Of a stretch of 17,375 nucleotides of DNA, positions 6,529-14,419 are shown piece by piece. Each line of letters opens with the position of its first letter. The stretch's first letter is position 1. Below the pieces are notes generated by a model. The model had not been told where the DNA came from and did no database searches. It was given only the letters and a program-made list of their open reading frames with translations. The translations under genes were made by a program, and so were the position numbers. Source of the stretch: Allobrachymonas sp. (GTDB taxonomy: Bacteria > Pseudomonadota > Gammaproteobacteria > Burkholderiales > Burkholderiaceae); contig JAUMXD010000026.1 in the NCBI GenBank assembly GCA_030529305.1, positions 1 through 17,375 of the forward strand, written 5' to 3'.

Positions 6529-7689
6529 ATGAAAAAAACACTGCTTGCCGCTGCCTTGATGAGCGCAGTTGGTGTCAGCTACGCACAATCCGGTTCGGTT
6601 ACCTTGTTTGGTATTGTGGATACAGGGTATGAAGTTACGAATACCAAGAAAGAGATCTACACGGAAGCAACCAAGACCACCGCGAGCACCAAAGACAGAA
6701 AAACTGGCTTGAAAAGCGGTGGTTTGGCTGGCCCGCGCGTGGGCTTCCGTGGCGAAGAGCCTCTGGGCAATGGCCTGTCCGCAACATTCCAAGTGGAAAT
6801 GGGCTTCAACTCCACCACTGGTGCCTTTGCTTCTCCCTACAAGGGCAAAACTGGCTTCACGCGTCGCTCCATCGTTGGTTTGAAGGGGGCTTTTGGTCAG
6901 CTGAACCTGGGTTTGGACAACACCGCGACTGACAATTTCGCGATGGATATTCAAGGCAATATCCGCGAATCTTTCGTCACGGGCAAGGCCGTTGGTGCTT
7001 TCTATAAGGGCAAATTCGGCGGCTTGTCGGTCGAGGCTTTTGCTGCAAATAACCGCGATAGCCAGACCAATGGCAATGGCATCAAGGTTGAAGACAACTT
7101 CTCCGAATTCGGCTATGGCGCGGGCATCAAGTACGCGGCTGGCCCCTTCTCGATCAGCGCTGCGGCCCAGCAATTCCGTGGTGGCGTGGTCAAGCGTGAT
7201 GGCGTTACAGGCGTGGAAACCAGCAATACGCGCACTCGCCGTGACGAATACGGCGTGGCAGCCAACTACAAACTTGGCGACACCCGTTTCGTGACCCACT
7301 ATGTGGCAGTCAAAGCCTCTCCCTACCACAGCGGTGCTTATTCCCGCTGGGAGCATGCCAACTTCGGCGTAGAGCACAAGATGGGCAATACCATGCTGGT
7401 GGCAGAAGTTGGCCGCAACCGCGCCAAGGCCCTGAACAATACCGCTGTGCTGGGTGATTACGCTGCACCTGTATCCAGCTTCGGCGGCAACTACAGAGTG
7501 AAGGGTGCGGGCACCAACTTCGTTGTGGGCGCCAACTATGCCTTCAGCAAGCGTACCGATGTTTATGTGCGTGTAGGCCGCAAGAAGGCGCTCAACGCCT
7601 CTGTCTATAACGCCAACAATGGCGCGCTGCTTGGCAAAGTCAAGGGCCGCATGGACTACGCTTTTGCGGGCTTGCGTCACCGCTTCTAA
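6529..7689 (+). CDS. Gram-negative general porin (Burkholderiales OmpC/Omp32-like)
   Basis: This is an outer-membrane trimeric beta-barrel for passive diffusion of small hydrophilic solutes. The 386-residue precursor starts with a classic signal peptide (MKKTLLAAALMSAVGVSYA, cleaved before QSGSVTLFG). The mature N-terminus SGSVTLFGIVDTGYE, the RVGFRGEEPLGNGLSATFQVEMGF segment in two strands, the GAFGQLNLGLD strand and the C-terminal FAGLRHRF ending in Phe are all hallmarks of Burkholderiales porins. GGAG (6518-6521) sits 7 nt before the ATG. A strong terminator follows, so it is a separate transcription unit. Ion selectivity cannot be read from the sequence. Its placement among the import genes may be coincidental. 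Confidence 0.95.
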   Translation: MKKTLLAAALMSAVGVSYAQSGSVTLFGIVDTGYEVTNTKKEIYTEATKTTASTKDRKTGLKSGGLAGPRVGFRGEEPLGNGLSATFQVEMGFNSTTGAFASPYKGKTGFTRRSIVGLKGAFGQLNLGLDNTATDNFAMDIQGNIRESFVTGKAVGAFYKGKFGGLSVEAFAANNRDSQTNGNGIKVEDNFSEFGYGAGIKYAAGPFSISAAAQQFRGGVVKRDGVTGVETSNTRTRRDEYGVAANYKLGDTRFVTHYVAVKASPYHSGAYSRWEHANFGVEHKMGNTMLVAEVGRNRAKALNNTAVLGDYAAPVSSFGGNYRVKGAGTNFVVGANYAFSKRTDVYVRVGRKKALNASVYNANNGALLGKVKGRMDYAFAGLRHRF

Positions 7690-7720
7690 AAACAGACGCT
7701 TTTTTCATTGCTCTCCTCTT

Positions 7721-7750
7721 GCCGCAATCGTTTGATTGCGGCTTTTTTTT
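7721..7750 (+). terminator. Rho-independent terminator after the porin gene
   Basis: A perfect 9-bp stem GCCGCAATC/GATTGCGGC (7721-7729 with 7734-7742) with a GTTT tetraloop is followed by eight T residues (7743-7750). It lies 31 bp after the porin stop. Confidence 0.96.
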
Positions 7751-7981
7751 GCCTTGGGCAAGAGAGGATGCAAACGCGCCAGTCTGGCCGGTTTGGCAAC
7801 AGCGGTGGATGATGCGAGACTTGCCTAAAAAGCAGGAAACTGGAGGGTTGGCTCTGTAGTAAGCATCAACTGACTTTTCAATGTTTCGCTGCTCCGCAAG
7901 AGGCAGGAAGTTGTTTTTTTGCGAACGGATGTAAGCAAATATGAAATTAAGAGAAAATAGCCGCATCCTCTCCAAGGCAAA
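7748..7981. repeat. Interrupted inverted repeat flanking the receptor leader
   Basis: The left arm TTTGCCTTGG + 5 extra nt + AGAGGATGC (7748-7771) matches the reverse complement of the right arm (7963-7981) at all 19 positions outside the 5-nt insert GCAAG. The arms are separated by 191 bp. The enclosed DNA contains no gene and no further pairing near the arms. It may be the ends of a short non-autonomous mobile element or a long-range RNA stem. No target-site duplication was recognised. No clear promoter for the receptor gene could be fixed inside this region. Confidence 0.6.
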
Positions 7982-8041
7982 TGCAGAAGCATGGAGAAGT
8001 AGCTTGGCTGGCTGGAAAAACGGTTTTTTAAAGGTATGAAT

Positions 8042-10270
8042 ATGAAATTTCGTTTGAATAAACTCACTTTTTTGCTTCTTGCCTGCGTATATGCCCCCGG
8101 GTTTGCGCAAACAGCTGCGCAGGGAAGCGCCGCTGACACTGGCGTTGCTGCGCCTACGCAAAAGGCGGGCATGGTGGATGGCGGCACTTTGGATGAGACC
8201 GTGATCACGGCCACCAGAACGGCGACTACGGCCAATGAAGCGCCCGGTGCCGTGTTTGTCGTGACCAAAGAAAAGATGGAGTCGCGCAATATCCAGTCGC
8301 TGGATCAAGCACTCAATAACGTGCCGGGCGTGTACAACAAGCGCTCCAAGGGGCTGATGGATACGACTTCCAGCATCATCATGCGAGGCATGACGGGCGA
8401 ATCTCGCAACCTGGTTCTGCAAGACGGCATGCCGATGAACAGCCCTTACACAGGCAATGTGGGCTGGAACGGTGTTTCTGGCGAAGACTATCAGAGCGCC
8501 GAAGTTGCGCTGGGCGCAGCATCCAGCCTGTATGGCAACCATGCCATGGGCGGTGTGGTCAACTTCGTGAGCCGCATGCCCACCCAGCGCGAATTCAAGT
8601 TCAAGCTGGGCTATGGCGGCGGCTTGGGCAGCGATTTGGCGATGAAGAACCTGCGGCGCGGCTTCGTGTCGTTTGGCGACAGGCTGGCCAACGGTTTCTC
8701 GTACTACGCCTCGGTGGGTGGCGCAGCAACCGATGGCTATCGCACGGCTTATGTGCTCAGCACCCGTGCGCCTGCAGGCACCACAGGGGCCGTTCCCACA
8801 TCGACCAGCACGGGTGGGCGCACGCATATTCTGGGTGAAGGCGGCAACAACGAGTGGAAAGAGTCCAGCGTGACCTTGCGCGCCGCCTATGCCTTGCCCA
8901 AAGATGGCGAGGCGCGTTTGAGCTACACGCGCAGCCAATACCACTATTCCTACGATGGCGACCCCATCACCTACTTGCGCCAGGGCGGCAAACCCGTCTT
9001 CAAGCCCAGCGAATACAACTTTGCAGATGGCCAGGGCAAGACCATTGAAGACACCGTGCAAGCCAGTGTGGAAACGGCGCTGGGCGCGGGTCGCCTGCGG
9101 GTCAATGGCGGCGTGCGCCGGCAAGGCACCAACTGGTACACCATTGTTCGTTCAGGCGCCAAGCTGAACGGCACGGGGCCGGGCGAACTCAACTCCACGC
9201 CAACGCGCATGACGTATCTGGACGGGCAATACACCTTCAGCCCGTTTGACAAGCATTTGATGGTGGTGGGCGCTTCTTTGCAAGTCAACAAAGCCGACAA
9301 CACCACGTCCAAACTGCGCAACCACGGCGACATTGGTTCCACCAATGGGCTGGTGTCGCGCATGGGCGGCAAAACCCGCCTGCTGGGTCTGTTTGCGCAA
9401 GACGAAATCAGCGTGACGGACAAGCTCACCACCACCGTTGGCCTGCGCTGGGATCAGATCCGCATGTCGGGCGGTTATCAAGACAACACCTACTACCCGT
9501 CGGCAACGCACAGCGCGTTCAGCCCAAAAGTGGGCGTGCGCTATCACGTCAACGACAAGCTGTCGCTGCGCTCCAGCCTGGGCCGCTCTTTTCGCGCCCC
9601 CAGCGTGTATGACCTGTACCGCGTGTGGTATGGCAGCGGCGCCAACCCCATCGAATACGGCAACAACCCCTTCCTGAAACCCGAAAAAGCCATCGGCTGG
9701 GACATTGGCGCCGATTTCAAACCCTGGGAAGGGGCGGAAGTCAAAGCCACCTACTTCATGAACCGCTTGAGCGACATGATCTTCCGCAAGGACATCACGC
9801 CGAAGAAGAAAACCTGGGACAACGCAGGCAAGGCCAGGGCGCAGGGCGTTGAGCTGGACTTCCGCCAGAAGCTGGGGCCGAACTGGACGGTGATGGCCAA
9901 TGCCACCTTCAACCACACGCGCATGCTGGATGTGCCCAACAAGCGTGCCATCGAAGGCAAGAAGTTCCAGTTCGTGCCCGATCGCATGGCCAATCTGGGC
10001 GTGGAGTTCAAGCAAGGCCCGTTCGATGCGTCGGCCTGGATGCAGCACGTTTCCAAGCGCCATGCCAACGACATGAACAGCGATGTGGTCAACGGGGTGT
10101 CTGGCTCGCGCGACCCTCACACCTTGGTCAACCTCAAGGCGGGCTACCAGATCACGAAGAACGTGAAAGCGTCGCTGTCCATCGACAACGCTTTCAACCG
10201 CAAATACTTTGATGTGACAGCGCGTGCGCCGGGCCGTTCTTACTACCTGGAGCTGTCGGGCAAGTTCTGA
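8042..10270 (+). CDS. TonB-dependent outer-membrane receptor
   Basis: This is a 22-strand-type outer-membrane transporter with an N-terminal plug. From the ATG at 8042 the product has 742 residues: a signal peptide (MKFRLNKLTFLLLACVYAPGFA, cleaved before QTAAQ), a TonB box DETVITAT (about 51-58), and a plug domain (about 65-180) with the LDQALNNVPGV, IIMRGM and NLVLQDGMPM motifs. A beta-barrel follows, with FRAPS (517-521) and NPFLKPE (542-548), ending AFNRKYFD...YYLELSGKF. AAGG (8031-8034) is 7 nt from the ATG at 8042 but only 1 nt from the ATG at 8036, so the former is chosen. The FRAP/NPxL pair occurs in haem receptors, but the histidine usually found between them is absent. Haem is therefore not proven; a metal chelate or corrinoid is possible. 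It probably works with the neighbouring TonB, CobN and ABC proteins. Confidence 0.93.
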   Translation: MKFRLNKLTFLLLACVYAPGFAQTAAQGSAADTGVAAPTQKAGMVDGGTLDETVITATRTATTANEAPGAVFVVTKEKMESRNIQSLDQALNNVPGVYNKRSKGLMDTTSSIIMRGMTGESRNLVLQDGMPMNSPYTGNVGWNGVSGEDYQSAEVALGAASSLYGNHAMGGVVNFVSRMPTQREFKFKLGYGGGLGSDLAMKNLRRGFVSFGDRLANGFSYYASVGGAATDGYRTAYVLSTRAPAGTTGAVPTSTSTGGRTHILGEGGNNEWKESSVTLRAAYALPKDGEARLSYTRSQYHYSYDGDPITYLRQGGKPVFKPSEYNFADGQGKTIEDTVQASVETALGAGRLRVNGGVRRQGTNWYTIVRSGAKLNGTGPGELNSTPTRMTYLDGQYTFSPFDKHLMVVGASLQVNKADNTTSKLRNHGDIGSTNGLVSRMGGKTRLLGLFAQDEISVTDKLTTTVGLRWDQIRMSGGYQDNTYYPSATHSAFSPKVGVRYHVNDKLSLRSSLGRSFRAPSVYDLYRVWYGSGANPIEYGNNPFLKPEKAIGWDIGADFKPWEGAEVKATYFMNRLSDMIFRKDITPKKKTWDNAGKARAQGVELDFRQKLGPNWTVMANATFNHTRMLDVPNKRAIEGKKFQFVPDRMANLGVEFKQGPFDASAWMQHVSKRHANDMNSDVVNGVSGSRDPHTLVNLKAGYQITKNVKASLSIDNAFNRKYFDVTARAPGRSYYLELSGKF

Positions 10271-10281
10271 CAGCGTACGTC

Positions 10282-10323
10282 GGCGCAGCTTGGAGCTTCA
10301 AGCGGCGGGCTGCAAGCTGTGCC
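10282..10323 (+). promoter_or_regulatory. Strong hairpin in the cobN leader
   Basis: Positions 10282-10292 (GGCGCAGCTTG) pair with 10313-10323 (CAAGCTGTGCC): 11 bp with one G-U, around a 20-nt loop. The loop carries AGCTTCAAGC, which can compete for pairing with the stem sequence. It lies 12 nt after the receptor stop and just before a terminator hairpin. It could be a leader element controlling read-through into cobN. It does not match the cobalamin riboswitch consensus. Confidence 0.5.
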
Positions 10324-10334
10324 AGCCAACAAAC

Positions 10335-10368
10335 GCAGCGCCCCTGGCCCCGGGGCGTTGCACTTTTT
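10335..10368 (+). terminator. Terminator or attenuator between receptor gene and cobN
   Basis: A 10-bp stem GCAGCGCCCC/GGGGCGTTGC (10335-10344 with 10352-10361, one G-U) has a 7-nt loop and is followed by AC and five T residues (10364-10368). It ends only about 20 nt before the cobN ribosome-binding site, leaving no room for a promoter. cobN and the ABC genes would thus depend on read-through, or on a promoter upstream of this hairpin. Confidence 0.8.
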
Positions 10369-10400
10369 GAGCGACCGGGCAAGTTGCGAGGAGTTTTCGC

Positions 10401-13400
10401 ATGAAAAAGATCAGCATTTGCGCCATTGTCTGGAAGAGCCACATCCCGCTGTGGCTGCGTGCCGCCAGGCAGCTCGATTGGCTGGACTTTCAGGTGTACT
10501 CCAGCGAGCAGTTGGGTGACGATTTCAACAAGCTTGATGCCGCACTCCAAGCTGCCCAGCGGGCCGATCTGGTCTATTGCTACCGCTCGACCGAAAACTT
10601 CTGGGAATACGTGGCCGAGCAAATGGAAGCCTGGCCGCACAAGCCGCCGGTTGTGTGCATTAGCCACGATCCTTCGCTGTGGTCGCTATCCAACGTGGGG
10701 CTCGAAGCGGTTTCGCGCTGCCACGATTACTTTGTGTACGGCGGCGAGGCCAATTACGCCAACATGCTGCGTTACATGACAGCCACCGTGCTGGGGCACG
10801 ACGTGGCATTTGACGAGCCGCAGCAGCAGCCGTGGGAGGGCTTTTACCACCCCGCTGCGCCGGCGCGGCACTTTGCCACCCTGGATGAATATCTGGCCTG
10901 GTACGAGGGGCAGTACCTGCCAGAACATTTGCGCCATGCGCCTGCGGTGGGCATCCTCATCGGGCGCAGCTACTGGGTCAGCGAAAACCTGGAGGTGGAA
11001 AACACCGTGATCCGTGCCATGGAGGAACAGGGTCTGCGCGTCATGCCGGTGTTCAGCCACTCCATGAAAGACGATGCCTTGGGCACGCGCGGCAGCGCCG
11101 CCGTGGTGCGCGATGCCTTCATCCGTGCGGATGGCAGCGTGCGCATTCAGGCGCTGGTCAAGCTCATGGGCTTCTTTCTGGACATGCAAAAGGGCGAGAG
11201 CCGCAGAGACAGCCAGCATGCCCAAAAAGCCGTCAGCTTGTTGCAGCAGCTGGATGTGCCTGTATTCGGCCCCATCGTCACGCAGAAAAAAACGCGGGCC
11301 GAGTGGGAGGCCGACAACCAGGGCATTGGCAGCGGCATTGCGTGGTCGGTGGCCATGCCCGAGTTTGAAGGCGTGATCGAGCCCATGGTGATTGCCGCTG
11401 CACGCAGCCTGGAAGACTCCGATACAGATCAGCACTTCGAGCACCGCGAAGCCATCCCCGAACGCTGTCAGCGACTGGCGCAGCGTGTGCGCCAGTGGAT
11501 ACGCCTGCGCCAAACCCCTGTGGCCGAGCGCAAGGTGGCCTTCATTCTGCACAACAACCCCTGCGCCTCGCTCGAGGCAACGATTGGCGGCGGTGCGCAT
11601 CTCGACACCTTGCAAAGCCTGGCCAACATCATGCACCGCATGCAAGAGGCGGGTTACCGCGTGACCCCGCCAAGCGATGGCAAAGAACTGATCGACACCA
11701 TCATGTCACGCAAGGCCATTGCCGAATTTCGCTGGACGACGGTGGACGAAATCGTCTCCAAAGGCGGCGTGCTGGGGCGGGTGAGTGTGAGTGACTACGA
11801 GCAATGGTGGCAGCACTTCCCCGAAAAGGCAAAAAAACGCATGGTCGAGGCCTGGGGCAAGCCGCCAGGCGAATTCACCAACAACATTCCGCCAGCCATG
11901 GTGCACGAGGGCGCCATTTTGGTGACAGGGGTGGAATACGGCAATGCCGTGGTGTGCGTGCAGCCCAAGCGTGGCTGTGCCGGGCCGCGTTGCGATGGGC
12001 AGGTCTGCAAGATCCTGCACGACCCCGATGTGCCGCCGCCGCACCAGTACATGGCCACCTACCGCTATCTGGAAAACATCTTCAACGCCAATATGGTGGT
12101 GCATGTGGGCACGCACGGCAACATCGAATTCCTGCCCGGCAAGGGCGTTGGGCTGGGGCAGGGCTGCATGCCCGATCTGGCCATCAACACCCTGCCGCAT
12201 CTGTACATCTACAACTCCGACAACCCGCCCGAAGGCGCCATTGCCAAGCGCCGCAGCCTGGCGGTGCTGGTGGATCACATGCAAACCGTGATGCAGCAAA
12301 GCGGCTTGTACGAAGAGCTGGAAGAAATCGACCGCCTGCTGGGCGAGCATGAGCAGGCGCAAGTGAGCGACAAGGGTCGTGCTCATACGCTGGAGCACCT
12401 CATCATCGAGGCGATCGAAAAATCGAGCTTCAAGAACGACATGAAGTATTCGCCCAGCGACCCGATCGAAGAAACCCTGCGCAAGGCGCACGAGGGCCTG
12501 AGCCGCGTGCGCAACTCGCAAATTCAGGACGGCATGCACGTGTTTGGCAGCTTGCCGCAGGACGAGCGCCGTGTGGCCTTTCTCAACGCCGTGCTGCGGT
12601 ACGACGCCGGGCAGCCCATCTCCATTCGCAAAATGTTTTGCCAGGCCATGGGCCTGCAGTTGAGTGATTTGCTGGCCGGACAAGGGCAAATCTTCAAACC
12701 CTTCGGCTTGAGTGGCGGGCAGCTGCTGGAACGCATCAGCGATTGCTCGCGCGCCATGATCCACGCCGTGCTGTACGAAGATGGCAAGGATCTGGCATCA
12801 GTGGTTAAAGACATTCTGGGCAAAAACCTGCGGGATGCTTCGGCCCTTGAGCTGCTGCCGGTGCTGCAAGAACGCATCCTCGAACTGGCTGGCCGCCTGG
12901 AACAGTCGAAAGAAATCGAAGCGTTGTTGCACGCCTTTGACGGCGGACATGTGCTGGCCGGCCCCTCTGGCCTGATCATTCGCGGGCGTGACGATGTATT
13001 GCCCACAGGGCGCAACTTCTATTCGCTCGACCCCACCGTGGTGCCAACCAAGGCCGCGTCCATCGTGGGCGAGCGCCTGGCCAAGGCGCTGCTGGAAAAG
13101 CACATGGTGGACGAAGACCGCCTGCCCGAAAACGTGGCCATTTATTGGCAGGCCAACGACATCATGTGGTCGGACGGTGAAGGCATGGGCCAGATGATGG
13201 CCCTGCTGGGCGTGCGCCCCAAATGGCTGGGCAATGGCAAGGTCAACGGTTTCGAGATCATTCCGCTGGAAGATCTGGGGCGGCCGCGCATCGACGTGAC
13301 CATTCGCGTATCTGGTATCTTGCGCGACAACTTCCCCAACTGCATGGAACTGGTGGACGAGGCCATTGCCGCCGTTGCGGCGCTGGACGAGCCGCTTGAG

Positions 13401-14348
13401 ATGAACTATGTGCGCAAGCACGTGCTGGAAAACCTCGAGCGCGAAAAAGAAAACGGCGGCAGCGAGGCCGAGTTGTGGCGCCGCGCCACGTTTCGCATCT
13501 TTTCGGCCAAGCCCGGCACCTATGCCGCTGGCGTGAATCTGGCCGTGTACGCGTCAGCTTGGAAGACCGAGGCCGATTTGGCCGACATCTTTGTTTACTG
13601 GAACGGCTATGCCTACGGCAAAGACGCATTTGGCCCCGAATCGCAAAGCCAGCTCATCAACAGCTTGCGCACGGTTGACGTCAGCTTCAACAAAACGGCG
13701 TCTGATGAATACGACCTGTTTGGCTGCTGCGGTTACTTTGGTAACCACGGCGGCATGACGGCCGCTGCACGCAATGTATCGGGCAAGGCCGTTAAAGGTT
13801 ATTACGGCGATACGCGCGAGCCAGAAAGCGTGTCCGTGACCGATCTGGCCGATGAAATCCGCCGCGTGGTGCGCACCAAGCTGCTCAATCCAAAATGGAT
13901 CGATGGCATGAAGCGCCACGGCTACAAAGGCGCAGGCGATATTTCCAAACGCGTAGGCCGTGTGTATGGCTGGGAAGCGACCACGCAAGAGGTGGACGAT
14001 TGGGTGTTTGACGACATCACCAAAACCTTTGTGCTGGATGCCGAAAACCGCCAATTCTTCAAAGACAACAACCCTTGGGCGCTCGAAGAAATTGGCCGCC
14101 GTTTGCTCGAAGCGCAAAGCCGTGGCTTGTGGCAGGCCGACCCCGAAGTGCTGGAGCAGTTGAAAGACCGCTACCTTGAAGTGGAGGGATGGATCGAAGA
14201 ATCGATGGGCGACGTGCAAGGCGACTTCCAGGGCGGCTCCATCGACGTATTGGCGGCTGAAGATGTGGCCGGCTGGCAAGACATGATGCAAGGCGTGAAG
14301 CAAAAGATGAAGGCAGCACGCGCATCGCAGCCAGCCGTATCGCCATGA
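10401..14348 (+). CDS. cobN: CobN/ChlH-family large chelatase subunit (HmuS-like, ligand unknown)
   Basis: This family binds tetrapyrroles: CobN is the large subunit of aerobic cobaltochelatase and ChlH/BchH of magnesium chelatase. The 1315-residue product contains the CobN core at about 505-620: PKRGCAGPRCDG, then HDPDVPPPHQY, HVGTHGNIEFLPGKG (568-582, His568 and His572), and NPPEGAIAKRRS. Four cysteines (519, 526, 531, 536) cluster just before it and could bind a metal or Fe-S cluster. No signal peptide or membrane segment is seen, so it is cytoplasmic. GAGGAG (10388-10393) stands 7 nt before the ATG. No CobS, CobT, ChlI or ChlD motor gene and no corrin synthesis gene is nearby. It sits between a TonB receptor and an ABC importer, as CobN-like HmuS does in Bacteroidetes haem operons. 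Removing or exchanging the metal of an imported tetrapyrrole is therefore a plausible role. A conventional cobalt-insertion role remains possible. Confidence 0.9.
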   Translation: MKKISICAIVWKSHIPLWLRAARQLDWLDFQVYSSEQLGDDFNKLDAALQAAQRADLVYCYRSTENFWEYVAEQMEAWPHKPPVVCISHDPSLWSLSNVGLEAVSRCHDYFVYGGEANYANMLRYMTATVLGHDVAFDEPQQQPWEGFYHPAAPARHFATLDEYLAWYEGQYLPEHLRHAPAVGILIGRSYWVSENLEVENTVIRAMEEQGLRVMPVFSHSMKDDALGTRGSAAVVRDAFIRADGSVRIQALVKLMGFFLDMQKGESRRDSQHAQKAVSLLQQLDVPVFGPIVTQKKTRAEWEADNQGIGSGIAWSVAMPEFEGVIEPMVIAAARSLEDSDTDQHFEHREAIPERCQRLAQRVRQWIRLRQTPVAERKVAFILHNNPCASLEATIGGGAHLDTLQSLANIMHRMQEAGYRVTPPSDGKELIDTIMSRKAIAEFRWTTVDEIVSKGGVLGRVSVSDYEQWWQHFPEKAKKRMVEAWGKPPGEFTNNIPPAMVHEGAILVTGVEYGNAVVCVQPKRGCAGPRCDGQVCKILHDPDVPPPHQYMATYRYLENIFNANMVVHVGTHGNIEFLPGKGVGLGQGCMPDLAINTLPHLYIYNSDNPPEGAIAKRRSLAVLVDHMQTVMQQSGLYEELEEIDRLLGEHEQAQVSDKGRAHTLEHLIIEAIEKSSFKNDMKYSPSDPIEETLRKAHEGLSRVRNSQIQDGMHVFGSLPQDERRVAFLNAVLRYDAGQPISIRKMFCQAMGLQLSDLLAGQGQIFKPFGLSGGQLLERISDCSRAMIHAVLYEDGKDLASVVKDILGKNLRDASALELLPVLQERILELAGRLEQSKEIEALLHAFDGGHVLAGPSGLIIRGRDDVLPTGRNFYSLDPTVVPTKAASIVGERLAKALLEKHMVDEDRLPENVAIYWQANDIMWSDGEGMGQMMALLGVRPKWLGNGKVNGFEIIPLEDLGRPRIDVTIRVSGILRDNFPNCMELVDEAIAAVAALDEPLEMNYVRKHVLENLEREKENGGSEAELWRRATFRIFSAKPGTYAAGVNLAVYASAWKTEADLADIFVYWNGYAYGKDAFGPESQSQLINSLRTVDVSFNKTASDEYDLFGCCGYFGNHGGMTAAARNVSGKAVKGYYGDTREPESVSVTDLADEIRRVVRTKLLNPKWIDGMKRHGYKGAGDISKRVGRVYGWEATTQEVDDWVFDDITKTFVLDAENRQFFKDNNPWALEEIGRRLLEAQSRGLWQADPEVLEQLKDRYLEVEGWIEESMGDVQGDFQGGSIDVLAAEDVAGWQDMMQGVKQKMKAARASQPAVSP

Positions 14349-14419
14349 TGGTTTGTTGTAGCGCGCGTGTTTGGCCGTGAGGCGGCCCTGCACGTTTGCC
14401 GCTGCGCATGGATGGATAG

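Noticed and set aside
7751..8041. Cobalamin riboswitch upstream of the receptor gene
   Set aside because: The conserved B12-box bases and the GGGAAG-type core could not be found. The same negative result holds for 10271-10400.
7640..9124. 494-codon open frame on the minus strand
   Set aside because: It runs antisense through the porin end, the intergenic repeat and the receptor gene, has no family resemblance, and contradicts strong plus-strand genes.
9590..9685. Haem-receptor FRAP/NPNL signature in the receptor
   Set aside because: FRAP and an NPxL-like motif are present but the usual intervening histidine is absent, and these motifs occur in other receptors. Not used as proof of haem specificity.
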